From the NCBI RefSeq assembly GCF_902804485.1, contig NZ_CADCST010000074.1:1-39388 (forward strand): DNA of 39,388 bases, in the 5' to 3' direction. Below, one piece after another: positions 8,996 through 16,541 of this stretch. Each line of letters opens with the position of its first letter. Position 1 is the first letter of the stretch. The translations under genes were made by a program, and so were the position numbers. The notes beneath the pieces were generated by a model. It saw only the letters and a list, made by a program, of their open reading frames with translations. It was not told the origin of the DNA and did not search any database. This DNA is from Flavobacterium collinsii. GTDB lineage: Bacteria; Bacteroidota; Bacteroidia; Flavobacteriales; Flavobacteriaceae.

Positions 8996-9670
8996 TTATG
9001 GCTGTATAACATACCCTAAACCTTTCATGGTATGGATAAGTTTGGTTTCAAAAGGTTTATCGATTTTTTTTCTTAAATAGGTGATGTAAACATCGACAAC
9101 ATTGGTGTTCATATCAAAATTAATATCCCAGACATTATCTAAAATCTGATCTCGGGAAACGATGCGTCCGCTATTTTTAGCCAAATAATATAACAATTTA
9201 AATTCTTTGGCTGTCAGGATGATCGATTCTCCTTCTCTTTTCACGGTTTTAGCACGGCCATTTATTTCTAAATCGCCAATGGTTATAGTGTCTACCTTTT
9301 CGGTATCCTGATGAGCTCTACGGTGCAACGCATTTACTCTGGCATCAAGTTCTCCAAATTTAAATGGTTTTACCAAATAATCGTCAGCACCGGCATTAAG
9401 CCCCGTAACAATATTCTCTGAAGTTCCAAGAGCGGTTAATAACAATACCGGAACAAAATTCTTACTTGCGCGAAGTCTTCTGCAAATCTCAATTCCGTTA
9501 ATATCGGGAAGCATTACGTCTAAAACAACAACATCAAAATTGTAATTATGGATCATTTCGAGAGCAGTTCTGCCATCCAGAGCCACACTTACTTCATTAT
9601 TGTTTTCGGCAAATCCTTTTCTTAAAATGGACAAAAGATTTGGTTCGTCTTCTACTATAAGTAATTTCAT
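8996..9670 (-). CDS. OmpR-family response regulator
   Basis: 224-residue regulator. The receiver domain has the acidic pocket near E7/D8, phospho-acceptor D51 in VVLDVMLPD, T79 and K101 in LVKPF. The C-terminal winged-helix DNA-binding domain (about 127-224) shows LTAKEFKLLYYLAKN and VDVYITYLRKKID, typical of OmpR/PhoB. It is the partner of the histidine kinase that follows immediately. A promoter-like sequence lies at 9691-9721. ATG start. Confidence 0.94.
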   Translation of the reverse strand: MKLLIVEDEPNLLSILRKGFAENNNEVSVALDGRTALEMIHNYNFDVVVLDVMLPDINGIEICRRLRASKNFVPVLLLTALGTSENIVTGLNAGADDYLVKPFKFGELDARVNALHRRAHQDTEKVDTITIGDLEINGRAKTVKREGESIILTAKEFKLLYYLAKNSGRIVSRDQILDNVWDINFDMNTNVVDVYITYLRKKIDKPFETKLIHTMKGLGYVIQP

Positions 9671-9690
9671 CTTAGTTCAGGTATGAACAG

Positions 9691-9721
9691 CAAAAATAGG
9701 GATTGACTTTAAAAATATAAA
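9691..9721 (-). promoter_or_regulatory. Promoter of the two-component operon
   Basis: Minus-strand -7 box TATTTTTG (9691-9698), matching the Bacteroidota TAnnTTTG consensus, with TTTA (one mismatch to TTTG) 19 bp upstream at 9718-9721. The start codon is about 20 bases downstream. Confidence 0.55.
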
Positions 9722-9777
9722 TCACAATAGTTATAAATTATGATTTAATTATGAACAATAGGTTATATTTTCCTCAA

Positions 9778-9807
9778 AAAAAAGCAACTTCGAAGAATTG
9801 CTTTTTT
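9778..9807. terminator. Bidirectional hairpin between aspA and the response regulator
   Basis: Ten-bp stem AAAAAAGCAA / TTGCTTTTTT (9778-9787, 9798-9807) with a 10-nt loop and T runs on both strands. It lies further downstream of aspA than the dedicated aspA terminator, so it is either a backup or ends an unseen short transcript. Confidence 0.6.
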
Positions 9808-9908
9808 ACAGAAATGCTTTTTAAAGGTTGCTGTACCGGTTCTTAAAATTAAGACAATATTGCCTTAATCTAATTTGTATAGAATAATAAAGCTAATATT
9901 TACTCCAT

Positions 9909-9941
9909 AAAAAAAGCCGGCATTAAAACAATGTCGGCTTT
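9909..9941 (-). terminator. aspA terminator
   Basis: Eleven-bp stem AAAGCCGGCAT / ATGTCGGCTTT (one G-T pair; 9913-9923, 9931-9941) with a T run on the minus strand, about 22 bases past the aspA stop codon. Confidence 0.82.
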
Positions 9942-9963
9942 GTATAAACGAAGAGTAATTCTC

Positions 9964-11373
9964 TTATTTCGTAATGAATTTTGGGTTGATTAAATTATCC
10001 AAGGAATAAATTTCGTCCCATTTTTCTTGTGTGATTAATTTTCTTTCAATCACCGCAATCTGATGTACACTTTTATTTAATTTCAAAGCTTCACCTGCAA
10101 TACTAGCACTTTCTTCATACCCTAAAATTGGATTCAATTGTGTTACAATACCAATACTGTTCATTACCATATTGTAGCAGTGAGCCTCATTTGCAGTGAT
10201 TCCCACAATACACTTATCAATTAAAGTCTGAATTGCGTTTGAAAGATAATCTAATGAAGTAAACATTGCAAAAGCAATTACTGGCTCCATCACATTTAAC
10301 TGCAACTGCCCTGCTTCAGCAGCCATCGTTACGGTTAAATCCTGTCCAATTACATAGAAACAAGTCTGATTTACCACTTCCGGAATTACCGGGTTTACTT
10401 TCCCTGGCATGATAGAAGATCCCGGCTGACGTGCAGGCAAATTGATTTCGTTGAATCCTGTTCTTGGTCCTGAGCTCAACAATCGTAAATCGTTACAGAT
10501 TTTAGAAATTTTAACGGCCGTTCTTTTCAATGTTCCCATGATTTGAACATAAGCTCCAGTATCTACAGTAGCTTCAATTAAATCAGGAGAAAGGGTTAAC
10601 GGAATTCCAACTTCTTTTGCTAAGTAGTTTACACAAATTTCAGGGTATCCTTCCGGTGCGTTTACTCTTGTTCCGATAGCTGTTGCTCCCATATTGATCT
10701 CTAAAACCAAACTCTGAGCATCTCTTAATCTTCTAACATCTTCTCCAATAGTAGTAGCGTAAGAATTAAACTCTTGCCCTAAAGTCATAGGAACAGCATC
10801 CTGCAATTGTGTTCTTCCCATTTTCAGAACACTTTTAAACTCTTCTCCTTTTGCAGCAAATGCTACTTCAAGGCCTTCTAAAGTTTTAATAAAACTTTCT
10901 ATTTTCAGATAAAGTGCAATTCTAAAAGCTGATGGATAAGCGTCATTAGTAGACTGAGAACAGTTTACGTGATTGTTTGGGTGTAAGAAGTTATAATCTC
11001 CTTTTTTATGTCCTAAATATTCTAAACCAATATTAGCGATTACTTCGTTAGCGTTCATGTTCACCGAAGTTCCGGCTCCACCCTGAATCAAATCGCTTAC
11101 AAATTCCTGATCAAATTTACCGGCAATTACCTGATCACTTCCATAACAAATTGCTTCGGCTATTTTAGCGTCTAATGCGCCACAATCTTTGTTGGCCAAA
11201 GCTGCCGCTTTTTTTACATAACCTAATGCTTTGATGAATAAAGGTTCTTTTGAAATAGGAATTCCTGTGATATTAAAATTCTCTACTGCTCTGAAGGTCT
11301 GGATACCATAATATAGATGATTTGGAATATCTAATTCCCCTAAAAAATCATGCTCTTTTCTTGTTGATCCCAT
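9964..11373 (-). CDS. aspA: Aspartate ammonia-lyase
   Basis: 469-residue member of the fumarase/aspartase superfamily, catalysing L-aspartate to fumarate plus ammonia in the cytoplasm. Conserved regions appear in order: GAGTSVNMNANEV (99-111), STNDAYPSAF (141-150), TxxGRTQLQDA-type region (186-193), and the superfamily signature GSSIMPGKVNP (318-328), whose loop carries the catalytic Ser. The GAGTSVNMNANEV segment and length favour aspartase over class II fumarase. ATG start; monocistronic with its own terminator at 9909-9941. It supplies fumarate and releases ammonium, or works in reverse for ammonium assimilation. No clear TAnnTTTG promoter is seen upstream. Confidence 0.92.
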   Translation of the reverse strand: MGSTRKEHDFLGELDIPNHLYYGIQTFRAVENFNITGIPISKEPLFIKALGYVKKAAALANKDCGALDAKIAEAICYGSDQVIAGKFDQEFVSDLIQGGAGTSVNMNANEVIANIGLEYLGHKKGDYNFLHPNNHVNCSQSTNDAYPSAFRIALYLKIESFIKTLEGLEVAFAAKGEEFKSVLKMGRTQLQDAVPMTLGQEFNSYATTIGEDVRRLRDAQSLVLEINMGATAIGTRVNAPEGYPEICVNYLAKEVGIPLTLSPDLIEATVDTGAYVQIMGTLKRTAVKISKICNDLRLLSSGPRTGFNEINLPARQPGSSIMPGKVNPVIPEVVNQTCFYVIGQDLTVTMAAEAGQLQLNVMEPVIAFAMFTSLDYLSNAIQTLIDKCIVGITANEAHCYNMVMNSIGIVTQLNPILGYEESASIAGEALKLNKSVHQIAVIERKLITQEKWDEIYSLDNLINPKFITK

Positions 11374-11706
11374 ATATATAAATTGTTACGTTTAACGTTA
11401 AAAAACAGTGTAAAGCTACGTTAAATTACCCTTAAAAGAAAATATTTCAAATCAAATACTGCTAAGGTTTTCTTAAAATTGGCCCCTAAAATTAAACACT
11501 TGTCATTTTAAGAATCAAAAAATATCAAATTCATAAAAAACAACACAAAAAAAGACTAGCAGTTACATGTAATAAAAAATGATAATCTGCTGTTTTCTAC
11601 GGCATAAAAACAATACGACACGTTCCAAATTATTTAAAGTACTCATTTCATACTATAAGGTATAATTAGTATCTTTTCACCTTCAAAACTATCTCTAAAA
11701 ATCACC
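11374..11706. other. Divergent intergenic region, no gene
   Basis: 333 AT-rich bases between the divergent aspA and pentapeptide genes. I see no ORF, no strong hairpin and no repeat. TATCTTTT at 11670-11677, with TTTC 20 bp upstream, is a weak -7/-33 candidate for the pentapeptide gene. Confidence 0.5.
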
Positions 11707-12285
11707 TTGAAAAAAGAATCCCAATATTTCCTTGATAAAGAATACAATACCATTATTTACGGTAGAGATGATGTCAATTTTAAGGATTTTGAATGTTGTG
11801 TTTTCAATAATTGTAATTTTTCGGACTGCACTTTTTTAGCCGTTACTTTTATTGATTGTGTTTTTAATGACTGCATTTTTAGCGAAGCAAAGATTAATTA
11901 TGTTGCTTTTAGAACTGCTTCTTTTAATCGATGTGAAATTAAAGACGTAAACTTCGCAATGTGTGACAAACTGATTTTTGAAGTCAGTTTTACTGATTGC
12001 ATTTTGGATTTTTCAAAATTTTATACTTTAAAAATAAAGGGAACTCCATTTGTCAATTGCAGTTTAATTGCAGTCGATTTTATGGCGGCGGATTTAACCA
12101 ATGTTATTTTTGACAATTGCGATTTATACCGCTCCGAGTTTGATAGAGCTATTGCCAACAAAGCCGATTTTAAAACGAGTTATAATTATACAATTGATCC
12201 ATCAAAAACGAAGCTTAAGAAAGCCATTTTTGCTTTAAAAGAATTGAAAGGTTTGTTGTTTAAACATGATGTGATTGTGAGCTGA
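11707..12285 (+). CDS. Cys-rich pentapeptide-repeat protein
   Basis: 192-residue protein dominated by pentapeptide repeats, which fold as a right-handed quadrilateral beta-helix. The Phe/Leu core position recurs every five residues, e.g. in CVFNNCNFSDCTF (31-43). Eleven Cys occur; seven of them (31, 36, 41, 51, 56, 76, 86) fall in one register at the i-2 position, and after ~90 the register shifts so that 98, 118 and 138 align. Residues ~160-192 are a Lys-rich helical tail. The only reasonable start is TTG at 11707-11709, since the next in-frame Met is near residue 85, deep inside the repeats. The biochemical role is unknown; some pentapeptide proteins protect DNA gyrase, but nothing here points to that. 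Confidence 0.75.
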   Translation: MKKESQYFLDKEYNTIIYGRDDVNFKDFECCVFNNCNFSDCTFLAVTFIDCVFNDCIFSEAKINYVAFRTASFNRCEIKDVNFAMCDKLIFEVSFTDCILDFSKFYTLKIKGTPFVNCSLIAVDFMAADLTNVIFDNCDLYRSEFDRAIANKADFKTSYNYTIDPSKTKLKKAIFALKELKGLLFKHDVIVS

Positions 12286-12294
12286 TGTTGTAGT

Positions 12295-12390
12295 TTTCAG
12301 TCTCAGTCGCAGTCGCAGTTCACATCTAACAGTTCACATCTAACAATTCACATCTAACAGTTTACATTTCACATTTCACATTTCACAACT
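12295..12390. repeat. Mixed 6-, 14- and 7-bp tandem array in a convergent gap
   Basis: CAGTC(T/G) words at ~12296-12318 lead into three copies of TTCACATCTAACA(G/A) (12319-12360), then three copies of ATTTCAC to about 12386. All of it lies between the converging pentapeptide and GNAT genes. The 14-bp unit is twice 7, and the vocabulary matches the 5583-5686 array. Confidence 0.88.
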
Positions 12391-12425
12391 TACATCTCAC
12401 TTCCAAAAGAGTATATAGTTCAATT

Positions 12426-12923
12426 CTAGAATTTTTTCTCCATTACATAATCCTCCATCAAATAACCGTTTCCAATATCAAGATCTACCTCTCCGATAAT
12501 TTCGAAACCTATCTTTTTATAAAAACCCAAAGCCGTATTAAATCGGTTAACATTTAAGGATAATGCCTGAGAATTATGCTCTAATCCAAGTTTTTCAATT
12601 TCTTCAATAACTCTTTTACCGATTCCTTTTCCTTGAGTTTCGGGCAAAAGATAGATTTTATGAATTTTAGTTACTGCCTTCCCTTTATAATTGTGTTCAA
12701 TTCCGATAAATCCTATATTGGTTTCTTCTTCATCAATCATATAAAACAATTGCTCTTTTTTAACTAACTGACCTGTTAAAGCTTCGTCAGAGTAAAAAAG
12801 ATCCAACATATAAGCCAATTGTTCTTTTGTCAGGATTTCACCGTATGTAATCGGCCATGTTATGTGTACTATCTTCTGAATTTGTTTAATATCGCTTATT
12901 GCAGCTTCTGAAATTGTAATCAT
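12426..12923 (-). CDS. GNAT-family N-acetyltransferase
   Basis: 165 residues with a single GNAT domain. Motif A, the acetyl-CoA pyrophosphate-binding loop, is PETQGKGIGKRVIEEIEKLG (about 92-111). Motif B follows as LSLNVNRFNTALGFYKKIGFEI (about 120-141), the usual N..A..FY.K.GF pattern. The substrate is unknown; the compact size and N-terminus (ITISEAAISDI) are typical of acetyltransferases acting on small molecules or protein N-termini. It starts only 22 bp after the guaC stop codon on the same strand, so it probably lies in the guaC transcript. ATG start. Confidence 0.87.
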   Translation of the reverse strand: MITISEAAISDIKQIQKIVHITWPITYGEILTKEQLAYMLDLFYSDEALTGQLVKKEQLFYMIDEEETNIGFIGIEHNYKGKAVTKIHKIYLLPETQGKGIGKRVIEEIEKLGLEHNSQALSLNVNRFNTALGFYKKIGFEIIGEVDLDIGNGYLMEDYVMEKKF

Positions 12924-12945
12924 ATTCTATTTTAAAATGCTATTA

Positions 12946-13986
12946 TTAATTTGTAAAAACCTGATTTTCCTGCTCACTTACCCTTATAAAAGTAGTACGT
13001 TTGGTAAGTTCTTTTAGTCGTGAAGCACCTACATAGGTACAACTACTTCGCAAACCACCCAAAATGTCCAATATTGTATTTATAACCCGCCCTTTAAAAG
13101 GCACCTGTACTGTTTTACCTTCACTTGCTCTGTATTCTGCTACACCCCCAACATGTTTGTCCATGGCCGTTGTAGAACTCATTCCGTAAAACTGTTTGAA
13201 TTTCTTCCCGTTTACTTCGATCATCTCTCCACCGCTTTCTGTGTGTCCTGCTAGCATTCCACCCAACATTACAAAATCTGATCCGGCACCAAATGCTTTT
13301 GCCACATCTCCCGGTGTACTGCAGCCACCATCACTAATAATATGTCCTCCTAAGCCATGAGCAGCATCAGCACATTCAATAATGGCAGAAAGCTGGGGAT
13401 AACCTACGCCTGTTTTCACCCGCGTGGTACAAACAGAACCGGGTCCAATACCAACCTTTACAATGTCGGCACCTGCTAATAATAATTCTTCAACCATTTC
13501 TTCGGTAACCACATTTCCGGCAATAATCACTTTGTCCGGATATTGTTTACGGGTTTGTTTTAGAAACTGCACAAAATGTTCTGAATAACCATTCGCAACA
13601 TCAATACAAATGAATTTCAGTAAAGGATTCTCAGTAATAATTTGATTTATTTTTGCAAAGTCTTCTTTTCCTGTTCCGGTACTAATGGCAATATAATCAT
13701 AAAAATCCGGAGTAACATCTTTTAAAAAATCCGTCCATTCCTGCGAAGAATAATGTTTGTGAATTGCTGTAAAAAGTTTTTCTTTTGCTAAAACTTTAGC
13801 CATTTCAAAAGTCCCCACAGTATCCATATTTGCTGCCATAATCGGAATCCCGAACCAGGACACAGTACTGTGCAAAAACTTAAAATTTTGCTCTAAAGAG
13901 ACTTCAGATCTGCTTTTTAGTGTAGATCTTTTAGGCCGAATCATTACATCTTTAAACCCTAATTTCAGATCAGTTTCTATTCTCAT
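12946..13986 (-). CDS. guaC: GMP reductase
   Basis: 346-residue (beta/alpha)8 enzyme of the IMPDH/GMPR family: NADPH-dependent reductive deamination of GMP to IMP, linking guanine and adenine nucleotide pools. The catalytic loop reads [13 protein letters not shown] with its active-site Cys, followed by [19 protein letters not shown] and [16 protein letters not shown]. There is no CBS domain pair, and the [14 protein letters not shown]-terminus is GMP-reductase-like, so IMP dehydrogenase is rejected. An upstream in-frame TTG would add three residues, but ATG at 13984-13986 is preferred. A TACATTTG -7 box lies 23 bases upstream. Confidence 0.93.
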   Translation of the reverse strand: MRIETDLKLGFKDVMIRPKRSTLKSRSEVSLEQNFKFLHSTVSWFGIPIMAANMDTVGTFEMAKVLAKEKLFTAIHKHYSSQEWTDFLKDVTPDFYDYIAISTGTGKEDFAKINQIITENPLLKFICIDVANGYSEHFVQFLKQTRKQYPDKVIIAGNVVTEEMVEELLLAGADIVKVGIGPGSVCTTRVKTGVGYPQLSAIIECADAAHGLGGHIISDGGCSTPGDVAKAFGAGSDFVMLGGMLAGHTESGGEMIEVNGKKFKQFYGMSSTTAMDKHVGGVAEYRASEGKTVQVPFKGRVINTILDILGGLRSSCTYVGASRLKELTKRTTFIRVSEQENQVFTN

Positions 13987-14008
13987 GATTTTCAATTTTC
14001 GTTACTTT

Positions 14009-14016
14009 CAAATGTA
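14009..14016 (-). promoter_or_regulatory. guaC -7 promoter element
   Basis: TACATTTG on the minus strand, a full match to TAnnTTTG, 23 bases upstream of the chosen ATG. No clear TTTG lies at the expected -33 distance. Confidence 0.45.
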
Positions 14017-14263
14017 AGGAATTTTAGATTGCCGATTCTAGGTTTTAAGTTATAAAACTGTTTGATTATTTGAATAGGAATGACAGGGATTCGCTAAAAC
14101 AAAGACGCCGATTAGAACAGATTTTTTGTTTCGCAGCAATTCGTAAAGTTTTCCAATTGGAAAGCGTTTCGACTTCGCTCAAAGTGACAAACGTAAAAAC
14201 TGACTGCTAAAAATCAAACTGAAATACTAAACTGCAAAATATTAAATGCAAACTGTGACTGTA

Positions 14264-14290
14264 AACTGAGACTGAGACTGAGACTGAGAC
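14264..14290. repeat. 6-bp tandem array (GAGACT)n
   Basis: Four to five consecutive GAGACT units immediately downstream of miaE. Read on the other strand this is CAGTCT, the same word that opens the array at ~12296. Confidence 0.85.
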
Positions 14291-14305
14291 CGTAAACTAA
14301 AAAAT

Positions 14306-14899
14306 CTACCCGTGAATAGTCTCTCCTTTTCCGTAGTTTGTAATGATAGATTCTTCGTAGGCCAGCCATTCTCTCCAACGCTTTTCAACATCAATTCCCA
14401 CACCATATTTTCTGGCATAAGTAATAAAAGTGGTATAATGTCCGGCTTCGCTTTCCATTAACTCTCTGTAAAAAACAGCCAGTTCTTCGTCCTGAATATT
14501 TTCAGACAAAACCTTGAAACGCTCACAGCTTCTGGCCTCGATCATCGCCGAAAAAAGCAGCCTTTCAACCAGTCCTGAAACTCGACTACCGTCTCCGCTT
14601 TTCTTCATGTACTGATACAGTTCGTTTACATAATCGTCTTTACGCTCGCGTCCTAGCTTCAATCCTCTTTTAATGATGATGTTATGCACCTGCTCAAAAT
14701 GATCAATTTCTTCTTTGGCCAAAGCCAATAAATCCTGTACCAAATCCTGGTGTTCAGAATTGTTTGTGATAATCGTGATGGCATTTGTTGCTGCTTTTTG
14801 CTCACACCAGGCATGATCTGTCAAGATTTCCTCAATATTTTTCTCAACGATATTTACCCATCTCGGGTCTGTTGGCAGTTGTAATCTTAGTACGCCCAT
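14306..14899 (-). CDS. miaE: tRNA-(ms2io6A37)-hydroxylase (MiaE)
   Basis: 197-residue ferritin-like diiron monooxygenase that hydroxylates the isopentenyl group of 2-methylthio-N6-isopentenyladenosine-37 in tRNAs. Probable iron ligands are E33 (WCEQKA), E64 and H67 (EEIDHF), E121 (EARSCERF), and E151 and H154 (ESEAGHY), a paired ExxH arrangement across a four-helix bundle. Length and the LPTDPRWV N-terminus match the family. It requires upstream MiaA/MiaB modification, whose genes are not in this window. ATG start. The 5' flank is filled by a 16-bp tandem repeat and the 3' flank by a 6-bp repeat, so it appears to be its own transcription unit. Confidence 0.9.
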   Translation of the reverse strand: MGVLRLQLPTDPRWVNIVEKNIEEILTDHAWCEQKAATNAITIITNNSEHQDLVQDLLALAKEEIDHFEQVHNIIIKRGLKLGRERKDDYVNELYQYMKKSGDGSRVSGLVERLLFSAMIEARSCERFKVLSENIQDEELAVFYRELMESEAGHYTTFITYARKYGVGIDVEKRWREWLAYEESIITNYGKGETIHG

Positions 14900-14911
14900 T
14901 TTTTTGTTTTA

Positions 14912-14974
14912 TTTGTTTCAGGTTTTCTTTGTTTCAGGTTTTCTTTGTTTCAGGTTTTCTTTGTTTCAGGTTTC
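14912..14974. repeat. 16-bp tandem repeat upstream of miaE
   Basis: Four copies of TTTGTTTCAGGTTTTC (the last one base short) start 12 bases upstream of the miaE ATG, so they lie in its leader or promoter. Short GTTTCAGGTT words here pair with AACCTGAAAC near 15029, forming a potential larger hairpin. Confidence 0.92.
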
Positions 14975-15088
14975 AGGTTGCTTTTCAGAACTAAAAAGAT
15001 GTAACGCCCTATATCTTTTAAGGTACAAAACCTGAAACTTGAAACATGAAACTTTTTTTCCCATTTCAACTTACTCCCCAGAACTAAA

Positions 15089-15135
15089 AAAAGTTTAAAG
15101 TTCTATACTTTTCACAGTACAAAACTTTAAACTTG
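15089..15135. repeat. Inverted repeat downstream of glyA
   Basis: AAGTTTAAAGTT (15089-15100) and AACTTTAAACTT (15124-15135) are perfect 12-bp inverted repeats 24-71 bases past the glyA stop codon. They could act as a weak terminator, but T runs are short. Confidence 0.5.
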
Positions 15136-15158
15136 AAACTTTTAAGCCTGAAACTTTA

Positions 15159-16433
15159 TTAGTATACGAAAATTGGTCTTTCGCTCATCATTTCATTTAC
15201 TTCGTTTGCCACTTCCTCGATAACAGCTTCATTTGTATGATCTGTAAGAACTTTATCGATTAAAGCAACAATAGTTTCCATATCTTCTTCAACTAAACCA
15301 CGAGTAGTGATTGCAGCTGTTCCAACACGGATTCCTGAGGTTACAAATGGTGATTTATCATCAAATGGAACCATATTTTTATTTACTGTAATTTCTGCTT
15401 TTACTAATGCATTTTCAGCTTCTTTACCAGAAATCCCTTTATTTCTTAAGTCAATAAGCATCATGTGGTTATCTGTACCTCCAGAAATAATGTTGTATCC
15501 TCTTTTTACGAAAGCATCAGCCATAGCGTTTGCATTTTTCTGCAATTGCATCGCATAAGTAAAGAACTCATCTTTCAGCGCTTCACCAAAAGCTACTGCT
15601 TTAGCAGCAATGATGTGCATTAAAGGCCCTCCTTGATTTCCTGGGAAAACAGCAAGATCTAATAAAGAAGACATCATTCTGATTTCTCCTTTTGGAGTTT
15701 TTAATCCTTGTGGGTTTTCAAAATCTTTCCCCATTAAAATCAAACCTCCACGTGGTCCACGTAATGTTTTATGAGTAGTTGTAGAAACAATATGACAATG
15801 TGGAATCGGATCATTCATTAATCCTTTAGCAATAAGACCTGCAGGGTGAGAAATATCCGCAAACAAGATCGCTCCTACACTGTCAGCAATTTGTCTGAAA
15901 CGTGCAAAATCCATATCACGTGAATAAGCCGAAGCTCCAGCGATGATTAATTTTGGTTGTTCTTTAGTTGCAATTTCCTGAATTTTATCATAATCTAAAC
16001 GACCAGTTTCAGCGTCTACACCGTAAAAAACAGGACGGTACAAACGACCTGAGAAGTTTACTGGAGAACCGTGAGTTAAGTGACCTCCATGAGATAAGTC
16101 GAAACCTAAAATAGTATCACCAGGATTTAAACATGCATGGTAAACTGATGTATTAGCCTGAGATCCTGAGTGTGGCTGAACGTTCGCATATTCAGCTCCA
16201 AATAATTCTTTGGCCCTGTCAATTGCAATTTGCTCAATTACGTCTACTACTTCGCATCCTCCGTAGTATCTTTTGCCTGGATATCCCTCAGCATATTTGT
16301 TAGTTAAAACAGAACCAGCTGCTTCCATTACCTCATCACTTACAAAATTCTCTGAAGCGATAAGTTCTAATCCGTGAATTTGTCTGTCTTGTTCCTCTAG
16401 TATAAGGTCAAAAATTTGTTCGTCGCGTTGCAT
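15159..16433 (-). CDS. glyA: Serine hydroxymethyltransferase
   Basis: 424-residue PLP enzyme interconverting serine and glycine with transfer of a one-carbon unit to tetrahydrofolate; cytoplasmic. Conserved stretches are LIASENF (24-30), [13 protein letters not shown] (47-59), [10 protein letters not shown] (85-94), [10 protein letters not shown] (191-200) and [14 protein letters not shown], with K222 the PLP lysine. The frame can be extended 17 codons upstream (MANVFLYF...), but that part is unlike the family. [10 protein letters not shown] at 16431-16433 is the conserved flavobacterial-type N-terminus, and a promoter-like -7 box lies within the extension, so the shorter start is chosen. Divergent from fahA. 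Confidence 0.95.
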   Translation of the reverse strand: MQRDEQIFDLILEEQDRQIHGLELIASENFVSDEVMEAAGSVLTNKYAEGYPGKRYYGGCEVVDVIEQIAIDRAKELFGAEYANVQPHSGSQANTSVYHACLNPGDTILGFDLSHGGHLTHGSPVNFSGRLYRPVFYGVDAETGRLDYDKIQEIATKEQPKLIIAGASAYSRDMDFARFRQIADSVGAILFADISHPAGLIAKGLMNDPIPHCHIVSTTTHKTLRGPRGGLILMGKDFENPQGLKTPKGEIRMMSSLLDLAVFPGNQGGPLMHIIAAKAVAFGEALKDEFFTYAMQLQKNANAMADAFVKRGYNIISGGTDNHMMLIDLRNKGISGKEAENALVKAEITVNKNMVPFDDKSPFVTSGIRVGTAAITTRGLVEEDMETIVALIDKVLTDHTNEAVIEEVANEVNEMMSERPIFVY

Positions 16434-16458
16434 TTTTTTGATTTTCGTTAATTTCCTG

Positions 16459-16485
16459 CAAAAATACAAAAAAACGTTTGCCAAA
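16459..16485 (-). promoter_or_regulatory. glyA: Possible glyA promoter
   Basis: Minus-strand TATTTTTG (16459-16466) with TTTG at 16482-16485. The spacer is only 15 bp, shorter than the usual 19-21, so the -33 assignment is weak. The leader to the chosen ATG would be about 20 nt. Confidence 0.4.
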
Positions 16486-16507
16486 CTGTTAGATTATGAT
16501 ATATTTG
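16477..16507 (+). promoter_or_regulatory. fahA: fahA promoter (TTTG-N19-TATATTTG)
   Basis: A complete Bacteroidota-type promoter: TTTG at 16477-16480, a 19-bp spacer, then TATATTTG at 16500-16507. Transcription should start near 16513, giving a leader of about 30 nt. Confidence 0.75.
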
Positions 16508-16541
16508 ACATAGAATTTTTCAACAAATAATTAACATTCAC

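Larger units (their letters stand above)
13987..14305. other. Intergenic region with guaC promoter and simple repeats
   Basis: 319 bases without a gene. It holds the guaC -7 box (TACATTTG on the minus strand, 14009-14016), a degenerate copy of the CGCGGATT-type repeat (GGATTCGCTAAAAC..GACGCCGATT, ~14093-14135), a TTCGACTTCGCTCAAAGTGAC segment (~14168-14188), and a hexamer run of (GAGACT)n at about 14264-14290, just past the miaE stop codon. Confidence 0.65.

Noticed and set aside
9778..9807. Small RNA gene ending at the second hairpin downstream of aspA
   Set aside because: There is only ~100 bases between the two hairpins and no promoter element in between; a backup terminator is simpler.
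9964..11373. Class II fumarase
   Set aside because: The signature is shared, but the GAGTSVNMNANEV region and overall sequence favour aspartase.
12946..13986. IMP dehydrogenase
   Set aside because: It lacks the CBS domains, and both length and N-terminus match GMP reductase.
16434..16484. 17-codon N-terminal extension of GlyA
   Set aside because: It is unlike the family and overlaps the likely glyA -7 box; the ATG at 16433 is conserved-looking.
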